A DNA stretch of 61,144 nucleotides from JB111 sp052093225 (GTDB taxonomy: Bacteria > Actinomycetota > Actinomycetes > Actinomycetales > Actinomycetaceae), in contig JBQDDG010000021.1 in assembly GCA_052093225.1 (NCBI GenBank), positions 1 to 61,144 of the forward strand, read 5' to 3'. The notes beneath the pieces were generated by a model. That model was not told where the DNA came from, did not search any database, and saw nothing but the letters and a program-made list of their open reading frames with translations. The position numbers and the translations under genes were made by a program. This document shows, in pieces, positions 25,642 through 34,126 of this stretch (its first letter is position 1; every line of letters starts with the position of its first letter).

Positions 25642-25725
25642 CCACTAGGCAGGACTAGGCAGGGGGTTCCGCCACTGGGCAGGCTACACAGCCACCTACC
25701 GAGTCTCTCAACCCCCTGCCCAGTG
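25642..25725 (-). repeat. family B hairpin repeat cluster, copy 2
   Basis: CACTGGGCAGG at 25673 with its complement CCTGCCCAGTG ending at 25725 and a loop of about 31 nt, preceded by two decayed units (ACTAGGCAGG). It is the near-twin of 24202-24255; together the two bracket the AbiEi-like gene. No gene is seen in 25534-25905. Confidence 0.75.
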
Positions 25726-25790
25726 ATGAAAGGGGGCGCGGCGCAGCAAGGCCAAGCCGCCCAGTGAGTGAAGTGGACAGCGCAGCAGGG

Positions 25791-25870
25791 CCGAGACACC
25801 CGGCGGCGCGAGAGGGCCAGCGCAGCCGGGCCGAGACACCCGGCGGCGCGAGAGGGCCAGCGCAGCCGGG
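25791..25870. repeat. 40-bp tandem repeat, two exact copies
   Basis: A 40-bp unit beginning CCGAGACACCCGGCGGCG is repeated exactly at 25791-25830 and 25831-25870, with a partial unit before it. It begins 36 bp after the stop of the DhaKL-fusion kinase (minus strand). Confidence 0.85.
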
Positions 25871-25905
25871 CCCAGCAGTACAGCCGGGCCCGGCCGCGGG
25901 GGTGG

Positions 25906-27585
25906 TCAGGCGCGGCGCGCGAGCGTGCGCACGACCACGGCCGCGGACACCGCACCGGGGTCCGGGTGCCCGACCGACTTCTCGGCCAGCGGACGCGCGC
26001 GCCCCAGCTTCGGACGCATCGGGCCGGTGGCCTCGGCGCCCTGCTGGGCCGCCACGGCAGCCGCCGCCCAGTCGCCCTCGCCGAGCGCGTCGATCGCGGG
26101 CAGCAGCGCGTCGAGCATCGTCTTGTCCCCGGCCACAGCGCCTCCAACACGCCCAACCGCATCCACCGCAGCCTTCGCGGCACGCACGAGGTCGGCCTGG
26201 TTCGGCGCCCCGGTGTCGGACAGCTCGCCGGCCGCCGCGTTGAGCAGCGCACCCCACAGGGCTCCCGACGTGCCGCCGGCCCGGTCGGACCAGGTCTCCC
26301 CCGCGCGCCCGAGCGCCGTGCGCAGGCCAGCCCCGGCGTCGACGGCCTCGTGGGCCGCACGCAGCGCCTCGGACGAACCGCGCGCCATGCCGGTGCCGTG
26401 GTCGCCGTCGCCCGCGAAGGTGTCGAGCTCGCCGAGCTCGTCCTTCTTGTCGGCGAGCGCCACGGCGACGTCGTCGAGCAGCGAGACGAACGTCGCGGCG
26501 GCGGCCTTGCCCTCCTCGTCGGCGTCGGGGATCGTCTCCTCGACGGCAGCCACGTCGTGGATCTCGTCGGCGGTCAGCTCCTCCGCGCCGATCTGGCCCA
26601 TCTTCACGGCCGGGGTGTCGCACGGGGCCTTCCACAGGCGCTCGAGCTCGTCGTCGACCCACACGAGGGTCAGCGAGACGCCGCCCATGTCGAGCGAGGT
26701 GACGAGCTCGCCCACGAGACGGTCGACCACGGTGAGGCCGGCGTCCGCGAGCTGCGCCTCGATCGTGCGGTAGGCGACGAACATCTCCTCCCACTTCGCG
26801 GTGCCGAGCCCGTTGAACAGGACGACGACGCGGCCGTCCGCGCCCTCGGGCCGCTCCTTGAGCACCTCCTGCACGAGCGTGGCGGCCACCTCGTCGGCGG
26901 TGCCCAGGTCGGTCTCGTCGATGCCGGGCTCCCCGTGCACACCGAGCCCGATGCCCATCCGGCCCTTCGGGACGGTGAACAGAGGCTCCGCGGACCCGGG
27001 CAGGGTGCAGCCGGAGAAGGCGACGCCGAGCGTGCGCGTCCGGTCGTTGGCGTGACGGTAGACGCGCTCGACCTCGTCGATGTCCATGCCCTCCTCGGCC
27101 GCCGCGGAGGCGATCTTGAAGACGGGCAGGTCGCCGGCGATGCCGCGGCGCTTGTCGACCTCGTCCGGGCCCGCGGAGGCGAGGTCGTCGGTGACGACGA
27201 GGGCGCGGGCGTCGATCCCGTCGGCCTTCAGACGCTCGACGGCGTCGCCGAAGTGCAGGACGTCGCCCGCGTAGTTGCCGAACCCGATGATGACTCCGCC
27301 GCCCCGCTCGGCGGCCTTGGCGACGGACACGGCCTGGGCCGCGGACGGGGAGGCGAAGATGTTGCCGGTGACGGCGCCGTCGGCGAAGCCCGGGCCGACC
27401 CAGCCCATGAAGGCCGGGTAGTGGCCGGTGCCGCCGCCGGTGAGGACGGCGACCTTGCCCTGCTGCGAGCGGGTGGCCCGGACGACGCCGCCGTACACCT
27501 CACGCACGTGGTGCGGGAACGCGGCGGCGTACCCGGAGACGAGCTCGGACGGGAAGTCCGAGGGGTCGTTGACAAGCTTGGTCAT
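25906..27585 (-). CDS. DhaK-DhaL fusion ketose kinase (dihydroxyacetone/erythrulose kinase type)
   Basis: ATP-dependent kinase of 559 aa joining a DhaK-like domain (about residues 1-330) and a DhaL-like domain (about 365-555). The DhaK part has LTGGGTGHYPAFMGW, GNIFASPSAAQAV, FGNYAGDVLHFGD and the substrate-His motif GLGVHGEPG. The DhaL part has DTFAGDGDHGTGMARG, RAGGTSGALWG and SVGHPDPGAVS. The same architecture is used by D- and L-erythrulose kinases of Mycolicibacterium tetritol pathways. The adjacent Zn dehydrogenase (83 bp upstream) and a distant rpiB-like gene in this locus fit such a route. The exact ketose is inference. Last gene of the minus-strand run. Confidence 0.85.
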   Translation of the reverse strand: MTKLVNDPSDFPSELVSGYAAAFPHHVREVYGGVVRATRSQQGKVAVLTGGGTGHYPAFMGWVGPGFADGAVTGNIFASPSAAQAVSVAKAAERGGGVIIGFGNYAGDVLHFGDAVERLKADGIDARALVVTDDLASAGPDEVDKRRGIAGDLPVFKIASAAAEEGMDIDEVERVYRHANDRTRTLGVAFSGCTLPGSAEPLFTVPKGRMGIGLGVHGEPGIDETDLGTADEVAATLVQEVLKERPEGADGRVVVLFNGLGTAKWEEMFVAYRTIEAQLADAGLTVVDRLVGELVTSLDMGGVSLTLVWVDDELERLWKAPCDTPAVKMGQIGAEELTADEIHDVAAVEETIPDADEEGKAAAATFVSLLDDVAVALADKKDELGELDTFAGDGDHGTGMARGSSEALRAAHEAVDAGAGLRTALGRAGETWSDRAGGTSGALWGALLNAAAGELSDTGAPNQADLVRAAKAAVDAVGRVGGAVAGDKTMLDALLPAIDALGEGDWAAAAVAAQQGAEATGPMRPKLGRARPLAEKSVGHPDPGAVSAAVVVRTLARRA

Positions 27586-27668
27586 GACAGCTCCTTCGAT
27601 GTCGTGCTGGGTGTCGGGGTGTGGAGATCGCGGTACGTAGAGGTGGTCGTGGGTGGATGTGGTGACGG

Positions 27669-28724
27669 TCAGGCGCTGAACGTCGCCGCGGCCCCGGGGG
27701 TCACGGCCACCTTGAGCCCGCCCCGCTGCGCGGTGAGGTCGATGGCGTCGAGGGCCTGGTCGAGCCCGAACCGGTGCGTGACGAGCTGCGACCCGTCGAT
27801 CGCGCCCGAGGACAGCAGCGCAACGGCCTCGGCGTAGTCGGAGCGTCGGCAGTTCGACCCGCCGGTGACGGTGAGCGCGCCGTAGTGGATATCGTTCGGG
27901 TCCATGACGGCGGTCCCGCCCTTGGGGAACCCGGCGAACGCGCTCACGCGCCCGCCCACGCGCACGGACCGCACGGCGTCGGAGAACAGCTCGGGCACGC
28001 CGATCGAGATGATCGCGACGTCGGCGCCCCGGCCGTCGGTGAGGTCGCGCAGCGCGGCGTCGACGTCGTCGGCGGCCGGGTCCAGGGCGAGGGTCGCCCC
28101 CATCTGCCGGGCGATCTCGCGCCGCTCCGGGGACCGGTTGGTGACGACGACGTTCCGCGCCCCGCGCAGGAGGGCCACCTGGAGGTGGAGCAGGCCGATG
28201 GGCCCGGCCCCCATCACGAGCACGGTGTCCCCGAGCTCGACCGTGTACTCGCGCAGGCCGTTGAGCACGCAGGCGACCGGCTCGGCGAGGGCGAGGTGCG
28301 CGGGGTCGACGCCCTCGGGCGCGCGGAAGAGGTTGCCGCGCGCGACGGCGTCGGCGGGGACCAGCTGGTACTCGGCGAGGCCGCCGTCCACCTGGTACCC
28401 GAACAGGCGCGCCTGCTCGCAGTGGTGCTCGAGGTCCCGCTGGCAGAAGTAGCAGGAGCCGCAGGAGATCGTCGGCAGCACGGCCACGAGGTCGCCGACC
28501 TGCACGGACGTCACCCCCTCGCCGACCTCCGCCACGGTGCCGCTCGCCTCGTGGCCGAGCACGACGCCGGCGCGGGCGTCCTTCTCGCCGCGCACGAGGC
28601 GCACGTCGGTGCCGCACACGGTGTTGGCCGCGACCCGGAGGAGGACCTCCCCGGGGCCGGGCGACGGCGTCGGGACGTCGGTGACGACGACGTCCCCCTT
28701 CCCGCGCAGGACCACCGCCCTCAT
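27669..28724 (-). CDS. zinc-dependent polyol dehydrogenase, MDR family (erythritol/threitol dehydrogenase candidate)
   Basis: Medium-chain dehydrogenase, 351 aa. Catalytic zinc: NTVCGTDVRLVRGEKDAR near residue 38 and LGHEASGTV near 57. Structural zinc: SCGSCYFCQRDLEHHC near 87-102. Rossmann: VLVMGAGPIGLLHLQVAL near 165. GGSNCRRSDYAEAVALL near the C-terminus is typical of polyol dehydrogenases. It precedes a DhaKL-fusion kinase on the same strand, so the likely sequence is polyol to ketose (this enzyme), then ketose to ketose phosphate. It follows the DeoR regulator by 133 bp. The tetritol assignment rests on the analogous actinobacterial pathway, not on substrate residues I can read. Confidence 0.82.
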   Translation of the reverse strand: MRAVVLRGKGDVVVTDVPTPSPGPGEVLLRVAANTVCGTDVRLVRGEKDARAGVVLGHEASGTVAEVGEGVTSVQVGDLVAVLPTISCGSCYFCQRDLEHHCEQARLFGYQVDGGLAEYQLVPADAVARGNLFRAPEGVDPAHLALAEPVACVLNGLREYTVELGDTVLVMGAGPIGLLHLQVALLRGARNVVVTNRSPERREIARQMGATLALDPAADDVDAALRDLTDGRGADVAIISIGVPELFSDAVRSVRVGGRVSAFAGFPKGGTAVMDPNDIHYGALTVTGGSNCRRSDYAEAVALLSSGAIDGSQLVTHRFGLDQALDAIDLTAQRGGLKVAVTPGAAATFSA

Positions 28725-28857
28725 CGTCGGCTCCCGGTCGGCGTGGCCGCAGGCGTCGTTCGCATGTCGTGCTCCTTGATGTCGGGGGAACGGGTCACTG
28801 TCGTCGGGCTCGAGCCTGCCGCACCGCGCGGCCGGGCGCACCAGGGTCCGCGCCGAC

Positions 28858-29640
28858 TCATGCGACGTGCACGCGCAGGCCGAGGTCCCGCAGGTGGCCC
28901 ACCCGGTCCTCGGGCAGGTCCTGGTCGACGACGAGGTCGTCGACGGCGGTCAGGTCCGCCACGCGGTGCATGGCCCGCCGGGTGAACTTCGAGGAGTCGA
29001 CGACGAGGATCTTGCGCACCGAGCGGGCGAGCATGGCCCGCTTGATCTCGGTGACGTCGCCGTCGGGGTGGTGCATCGCGTCGTCGGAGACGGCGGTCGC
29101 GGACATCACGCAGACGTCGGCGGTGAGGTCGCGCAGACCGGCCACCGTCGAGGGCCCGTGGTAGGCCTGCGCCCACGGCGTCCACCGCCCGCCGACGAGG
29201 TGCAGGCGCACGCCCTCCATCTCCTGCGCGGCGCTCGCCACGAACTGGCAGTGCGTGACGACGGTGAGCCCCGTGAGGCCGCCGAGCGCGCGCAGGACGT
29301 GCAGCCCGGTCGTGGAGTCGTCGAGCATGAGGACGGAGTCGGGCGGCACGAGGGCCCCGGCGACGGCGGCGAGCCGGTCCTTGACGCCCGTCTCCCGGCT
29401 CAGCCGGTAGGCGGCGGAGGACTCGACGAGCGATGTCACCACGGAGGTGACGGTCCCCCGCGCGCGGACGACGAGGCCCTGCTGCTCGAGGAGGGCGAGG
29501 TCGCGGTAGACCGTCATCGCCGACACCCCGAGCTCGGCCACCAGGTCCTCGACCTGGACGGACCCGCGCTCGACGACGATGTCCGCGATCTGGTGGCGCC
29601 GGCGGTTCTTCTCGCCGTAGACCTTGCCGTCCTCCGCCAT
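28858..29640 (-). CDS. DeoR-family transcriptional regulator
   Basis: A 260-aa DeoR/GlpR-type regulator with an N-terminal winged helix (RRRHQIADIVVERGSVQVED, then LVAELGVSAMTVYRDLALLE; about residues 13-55) and a sugar-phosphate sensor domain (LMLDDSTTGLHVLRAL, VVTHCQFVASAA, VGGRWTPW, KILVVDSSKFTRRAMHRV). It lies 20 bp after GpsA-like copy 1 and upstream of the Zn dehydrogenase. The presumed effector is a phosphorylated polyol or ketose. Candidate operators are the palindromes at 32293-32308 and 32339-32382 upstream of the FGGY kinase that heads this sub-operon. Confidence 0.9.
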   Translation of the reverse strand: MAEDGKVYGEKNRRRHQIADIVVERGSVQVEDLVAELGVSAMTVYRDLALLEQQGLVVRARGTVTSVVTSLVESSAAYRLSRETGVKDRLAAVAGALVPPDSVLMLDDSTTGLHVLRALGGLTGLTVVTHCQFVASAAQEMEGVRLHLVGGRWTPWAQAYHGPSTVAGLRDLTADVCVMSATAVSDDAMHHPDGDVTEIKRAMLARSVRKILVVDSSKFTRRAMHRVADLTAVDDLVVDQDLPEDRVGHLRDLGLRVHVA

Positions 29641-29660
29641 GTCTCGTCCTCCCCCGCGCC

Positions 29661-30695
29661 CTACGGCAGCACGGCCGCGGCGACGAGACCGGCCGGGTCC
29701 TCGGCGCCGTCGATGATCTTTGCGACGGCGGACAGCAGGGGCATGCGCTCCGGCAGGCCCTGGCCGACCTGGTCGACCAGCCGGACGGCGAGCCCGGCGG
29801 CCGGCACGCCCTCGACCGTCTGCTCGGCGGCCTCCATCGCGGCGAGCGCCTCCTTGGCGCCCTCGCCCTGGCCGATGCGCGAGCCGTAGACCTTGTTGCG
29901 GCCGGAGAGGCCGGTGACCTCGAGGTCGCCGACACCGGCGAGCCCGTAGACGGTCCCGGCCCGCCCGCCGAGGGCCTCGCCGAGGGCGGCGATCTCGCGC
30001 ACGGCCTGGGCGAACGTGGCGGCCTTGAGGTTGTGGAACGGGCGGCCCTGCGCCTCGAGGAGGCCGTCGGCGATGCCGAGCGCGATCGCGTAGACGTTCT
30101 TCATCGGCGCGCTGACCTCGAGACCCACCTCGTCGTCGGAGCCCTCGATGCGGTACGCCGTCGAGCTCAGCGCCGCCGCGACCTCGTCGACGACGCCGGC
30201 GTCGTGGCCCGCGTAGAGGGTCGCGGTCCACTGGTCGGCCGCCACCTCGTTGGCCTTGCAGGGACCGCCGACGGCGACGATCGGCGGCAGCGGCGTGCCG
30301 GCGGCCGCGGCGACGCGCCGGACGGCGTCGGGCAGGAGCTCGATGCGCCCCTCGGCGTCGGGCGCGAAGCCCTTGGAGGTGAGCAGCAGCGTGCGGGCCT
30401 TCGCGATCCCGGGCATGGCGAGCTCGGCGACCTTCTCCACCCCCACCGAGGCGACGGCGAGGACGACGTACTCGGCGCCGTCGAGGGCCTCCTCGAGCCG
30501 GTCGCTGCGGAAGAGCCGGGTCCCCTCCGCGAGCGGCACGTTCGTGCGCGGGTGCGGCTTCCCGGCCTCGACGGCATCGAGCAGGTGGTCGTCGAGCCAG
30601 GTACCCCACAGGCGCACCTCGTGCTCCCGGGCGCGGTAGGGGGTGGCGAGAGCGGAGCCCATGGCGCCGGCCCCGAGGATCGTGATCGTGGTCAT
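29661..30695 (-). CDS. GpsA-like NAD(P)-dependent glycerol-3-phosphate (polyol-phosphate) dehydrogenase, copy 1
   Basis: A 344-aa GpsA-family protein. Rossmann motif ILGAGAMGSALATPYRA at the N-terminus, VLAVASVGVEKVAEL, catalytic-Lys region EVSAPMKNVYAIALGIADG near residue 195, and the substrate-phosphate segment GLSGRNKVYGSRIGQG near 268. The conserved SGPSFA loop of canonical GpsA reads VGGPCKANEVA. It sits 24 bp after an FGGY kinase, and the pair is mirrored by a second kinase/GpsA pair at 32612-35187. It probably oxidises the phosphorylated polyol made by that kinase rather than serving lipid synthesis; this is inference from context. Confidence 0.85.
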   Translation of the reverse strand: MTTITILGAGAMGSALATPYRAREHEVRLWGTWLDDHLLDAVEAGKPHPRTNVPLAEGTRLFRSDRLEEALDGAEYVVLAVASVGVEKVAELAMPGIAKARTLLLTSKGFAPDAEGRIELLPDAVRRVAAAAGTPLPPIVAVGGPCKANEVAADQWTATLYAGHDAGVVDEVAAALSSTAYRIEGSDDEVGLEVSAPMKNVYAIALGIADGLLEAQGRPFHNLKAATFAQAVREIAALGEALGGRAGTVYGLAGVGDLEVTGLSGRNKVYGSRIGQGEGAKEALAAMEAAEQTVEGVPAAGLAVRLVDQVGQGLPERMPLLSAVAKIIDGAEDPAGLVAAAVLP

Positions 30696-30719
30696 CTCGT
30701 GTCTCCGTCGTCTCTCTGG

Positions 30720-32276
30720 TCAGTTCTCGGCGAGGTTCGCCGGGTACTTCTCGCTGAACTCGTGCAGCTCCCTGGTCACGCCCTTGAGCTGGTCGTAGAG
30801 CTTGCCCTGGATCTGGCCCAGCTCCTCGTAGCGCTCGTGGTTCTCGAGGTCCGGCTCGGTGACGTCCCCGAACCTCGCCATGGCCTTCGCCGAGGCGCGC
30901 ACGTCCGGGGTGTCCCCGTGGGCGCCGGTGACGGACTGGGCGAGCACGGCCGCGCCGAGGGCGGTGACCTCCTCCTCGACGCAGGCCGTGACGGGCAGGC
31001 CGAGGCAGTCGGTCATGATCTGGCGCCACAGGGTGGAGCGCGTGCCGCCGCCCATGGCCCGGACGGTGGTGATCGGGGTACCGGTGGCCTCCTCGAGGCT
31101 CTTGAGGTTGCGGCGCATCTCCATGCCGATGGCCTCGAGGATCGAGCGGTACATGTTGGCCCGGCCGTGCGAGCCGCGCCAGCCGACGATGGCGCCGCGC
31201 GCGATGGCGTCCCAGTGCGGGGACTGCACGGCGTTCCAGTACGGGAGGGTGACGAGGCCGCCGCAGCCGAGCGGCACCTGCTCGGCGGCGCGGTCGAGCT
31301 CGGGGTCCGGGGCGCCGCGGCGGGCGGGGTCGCCGAGGGACTGGCGGAACCAGCCGGCGAGGTAGGAGCCGGAGGACTGGAGCACCTCGAAGTCGTACTC
31401 GTCGGGCAGGCCGGCCGCGAGCGTGCGGTAGACGGGGCCGTAGGCGTACTCCGCGCCGTGGACGCCCGCGTTCACGGCGGTGCCGAGGTTGAGGTAGGCG
31501 GTGTCCGGGTCGACGGCGGCGGCGCCGAGGCCGGCCGCCTGCCCGTCCCCCGCGCCGGCGACGAGCGGGATCGCCCCGGGCAGGCCCCAGGACTGCGCCA
31601 CCGAGGCGCGCACCTCGCCGAGGATCTCGCCGGGCTTGACGAGGGTGGTCATCTGGTCACGCGTGACGCCCGCGAGCTCGAGCAGGCCGTCGTCCCAGTC
31701 CTGCCTGGAGATGTCGAAGAGGCCGAGGGAGTCGGCGCAGGCCACGGAGTCGACCCACTCGCCGGTGAGGTGGAAGACGACGTAGGCGTGGACGTCGACG
31801 ACCTTGTGGGCGCCCTCGAGCATGCCGGGCTCGTTCTCCTTGACCCAGGTCATCTTGTACAGGGCCGGGGTCACGCCGGGGGGCTTGCCGGACAGGGCGT
31901 GGATCTCGTCTGTGCCGAGACGCTCGATCTGGTCGTCGGCGCGGGAGTCGAGCCAGAGGATGCCGGTGCGCAGGGGCTTCCCGGCGGCGTCGACCGGCAC
32001 GAAGGACTCGCGCTGGTGGGTGACGCACATGGCAGCGACGCGCTCGCGGTCGACGCTGCTGAGCGACCCGACGGCCTCGCCGACCGCCTCGTCCACGGTG
32101 GTCCACCACTGGGTCGCGTCGTGCTCGTAGAAGCCCATGGCGGGCGTGATGAGCTCGATCTCGCGGCGCGCGGTAACGATGGTGCGACCGGCTGCGTCGA
32201 CGACGACGGCCTTCGTGGAGGTGGTGGAGGTGTCGACGGCAAGGACCAGTGGTCCGTCGCCCGGCGTCTCGTTCAT
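30720..32276 (-). CDS. FGGY-family polyol/sugar kinase, copy B
   Basis: A 518-aa FGGY kinase. N-terminal phosphate motif VLAVDTSTTSTKAVVVDAAG, THQRESFVPVDAAG (the position of NQRE in glycerol kinase), GILWLDSRADDQIERL and VVDVHAYVVFHLTGEWVDS. ATP-side motifs: LVAGAGDGQAAGLGAAAV, YLNLGTAVNAGVH, TLPYWNAVQSP and RAMGGGTRSTLWRQI. It is a clear paralogue of the next gene upstream (copy C), sharing THQRESFVPVD, KVVDVHAY and TLPYWNAVQSP. It heads a tight unit (kinase, GpsA-like, DeoR) behind a 335-bp non-coding gap with two palindromes. The substrate is unknown; a tetritol or pentitol fits the neighbours. Confidence 0.87.
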   Translation of the reverse strand: MNETPGDGPLVLAVDTSTTSTKAVVVDAAGRTIVTARREIELITPAMGFYEHDATQWWTTVDEAVGEAVGSLSSVDRERVAAMCVTHQRESFVPVDAAGKPLRTGILWLDSRADDQIERLGTDEIHALSGKPPGVTPALYKMTWVKENEPGMLEGAHKVVDVHAYVVFHLTGEWVDSVACADSLGLFDISRQDWDDGLLELAGVTRDQMTTLVKPGEILGEVRASVAQSWGLPGAIPLVAGAGDGQAAGLGAAAVDPDTAYLNLGTAVNAGVHGAEYAYGPVYRTLAAGLPDEYDFEVLQSSGSYLAGWFRQSLGDPARRGAPDPELDRAAEQVPLGCGGLVTLPYWNAVQSPHWDAIARGAIVGWRGSHGRANMYRSILEAIGMEMRRNLKSLEEATGTPITTVRAMGGGTRSTLWRQIMTDCLGLPVTACVEEEVTALGAAVLAQSVTGAHGDTPDVRASAKAMARFGDVTEPDLENHERYEELGQIQGKLYDQLKGVTRELHEFSEKYPANLAEN

Positions 32277-32292
32277 GTCTGGCTCCGCTCCT

Positions 32293-32308
32293 GATTCATC
32301 GATGAATC
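32293..32308. promoter_or_regulatory. perfect 16-bp palindrome upstream of FGGY kinase B
   Basis: GATTCATCGATGAATC, 17 bp upstream of the kinase ATG (32276). Its AT-rich composition stands out in this GC-rich DNA. It is a likely operator, candidate regulator the DeoR protein at 28858. Confidence 0.6.
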
Positions 32309-32338
32309 CCCGGGCCATCCTCGGCCCGCACCCGCACT

Positions 32339-32382
32339 CTCTCACATGCTCGACGTGGAAAACAACAGGCGCCATGTGAAAG
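32339..32382 (-). promoter_or_regulatory. inverted repeat in the promoter region of FGGY kinase B
   Basis: CTCTCACATG (32339-32348) and CATGTGAAAG (32373-32382), 9 of 10 complementary, are separated by 24 bp that include GTGGAAAACAAC. It lies in the 335-bp gap 32277-32611. The rest of that gap shows no gene, only a GGGCGG/CCGCCC hairpin near 32569-32592 after the copy C stop. Confidence 0.5.
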
Positions 32383-32611
32383 ATGGGCCGACGCCGGACG
32401 ACACCAGTCGGTGGAGGCCCACCCAGGGCGACACGGCTGGAGTCGGGTTGATCGAGGACGACACCGCGGGAGGCTGCTCGAAGGTGACGAGACGGCGGCG
32501 GCCCGGAGGTGACGAGCTGGCGGCGGCCGACCGCCCACCGGTCGTACCGCCGCCCGTCCTCGGGGGCGGCCCACCTCGGACCGCCCGACGCCCATCTCCC
32601 GCGGCCGGCCG

Positions 32612-34126
32612 TCAGTGCTCGCCCTTGGTCTCCCAGATGCGCTCGTAGACGGGCTCGAGCGCGGGGTAGAGCGAGGCCTGCACGTCGCCCCAGCGGGCGT
32701 ACTCCTCGCCACGCGCGGCGTCCGGCTCGGTGACGTGCCCGGTCGAGGCCATCGCCCGCGCGGTGGCCGCCACGTCCCCGTGCACGCCGGTGTGCGCCAT
32801 CGCGAGGACGGCGGCGCCCTGGGCCGAGACCTCGTCGATCCCCGAGGCGACGATCGGCAGGCCGGTCGCGTCCGCGAGGATCTGCGTCCACAGGTCCGAG
32901 CGCGAGCCGCCGCCGGTGGCTCGCAGCTCCTTGAGCTCGGTGCCGGTCCCCCGCTGCATGCCCGCGAGGTTCTGGCGCAGCTCGTAGGCGGTGCCTTCCA
33001 GCACGGAGCGGTACATGTGCGCGCGGGTGTGCGTGCCGCCGAAGCCCACCATCGCGCCGCCGGCCACCGGGTTCCACCACGGCGACTGCACGGCGTTCCA
33101 GTACGGCAGCGTGAGCAGGCCCTCGGCGCCGATCGGCACCTTGGCCGCCGCGGCCTCGAGCGCGGTGTCCGGCTTCCCGTCGAGCGCCGGGTCGCCGAGC
33201 TCGGAGCGGAACCAGTTGGCAAGGACCGAGCCGGAGTTCTGCACGATCTCCAGCACGTACTGCCCGGCGAGCCCCGCGGCGAGGGTGCGGTACTCGCGCC
33301 CGTAGCGGTAGTCCGCCGAGTGGACGCCCGCGACGATCGAGGTGCCGATGTTGACGTAGGCGACGTCGGGGTCGATGGCGGCGGTGCCGAGGCCCGAGCC
33401 CTGGCCGTCGCCCAGGCCGGCGACGACGGGCACGGTGTGCTTGAGCCCCCAGTGCTGCGCCACCTCGAGGTCGAGCTCGCCGACCACCTCGCCCGGTGCG
33501 GCGAGCTCGGCCATCTGCTCGCGCGTGACGCCCGCCAGGTCGAGGAGCTTGTCCGAGTAGTCGAGCGCCTCGATGTCGAACAGCGCGAGGGTGTCCGCCG
33601 AGGCGTGGGAGGACACCCACCGGCCGGTCATCGCGTGCACGAGGTAGGCGTGGACGTCGACCACCTTGTGCGCGCGCTCGAAGACCTCCGGCTCGTTCTC
33701 CTTGAGCCAGATCATCTTGTACAGCGCGGGCGTCGTGTCCCCCGGCTTGCCGGAGAGCCGGTGGATCTCGTCCGAGCCGTGCTCACGGATCTGCTTCGCC
33801 GCCCGCGAGTCCAGCCACAGCACGGCGTTGCGGGTCGGCGCCCCGGAGGAGTCCACCGGCACGAAGCTCTCGCGCTGGTGCGTGATCGAGAGCGCCGCCA
33901 CGCGGGACTTCTGCTCCGCGCTCAGCCGGCCGACCGCGCGCCCGACGGCGGTGTCGGTGGAGAACCACCACTGCCGCGCGTCGTGCTCGTAGTGGTTCAT
34001 CCGCGGCTGGATCAGGTCGATGTCCGCCCGTCCCTCGCTCACCGCCCGCCCGCGGGAGTCGACGACGACCGCCTTCGTGGCCGACGTCGAGGAGTCGAGC
34101 GCGATGACGAGTGGGTCCTCGCTCAC
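32612..34126 (-). CDS. FGGY-family polyol/sugar kinase, copy C
   Basis: A 504-aa FGGY kinase, GTG start at 34126. The GTGA overlaps the stop of the preceding GpsA-like gene by 4 bp, so the two are translationally coupled. Motifs: VIALDSSTSATKAVVVDSRG, THQRESFVPVDSSG, VLWLDSRAAKQIREHG, VVDVHAYLVHAMTGRWVSS, VAGLGDGQGSGLGTAAI, YVNIGTSIVAGVHSADY, TLPYWNAVQSPWW and RATGGGSRSDLWTQI. It is paralogous to copy B. The direct coupling to a GpsA-type dehydrogenase suggests that this kinase makes a polyol phosphate which the dehydrogenase oxidises. The substrate is not identifiable from sequence alone. Confidence 0.87.
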   Translation of the reverse strand: MSEDPLVIALDSSTSATKAVVVDSRGRAVSEGRADIDLIQPRMNHYEHDARQWWFSTDTAVGRAVGRLSAEQKSRVAALSITHQRESFVPVDSSGAPTRNAVLWLDSRAAKQIREHGSDEIHRLSGKPGDTTPALYKMIWLKENEPEVFERAHKVVDVHAYLVHAMTGRWVSSHASADTLALFDIEALDYSDKLLDLAGVTREQMAELAAPGEVVGELDLEVAQHWGLKHTVPVVAGLGDGQGSGLGTAAIDPDVAYVNIGTSIVAGVHSADYRYGREYRTLAAGLAGQYVLEIVQNSGSVLANWFRSELGDPALDGKPDTALEAAAAKVPIGAEGLLTLPYWNAVQSPWWNPVAGGAMVGFGGTHTRAHMYRSVLEGTAYELRQNLAGMQRGTGTELKELRATGGGSRSDLWTQILADATGLPIVASGIDEVSAQGAAVLAMAHTGVHGDVAATARAMASTGHVTEPDAARGEEYARWGDVQASLYPALEPVYERIWETKGEH

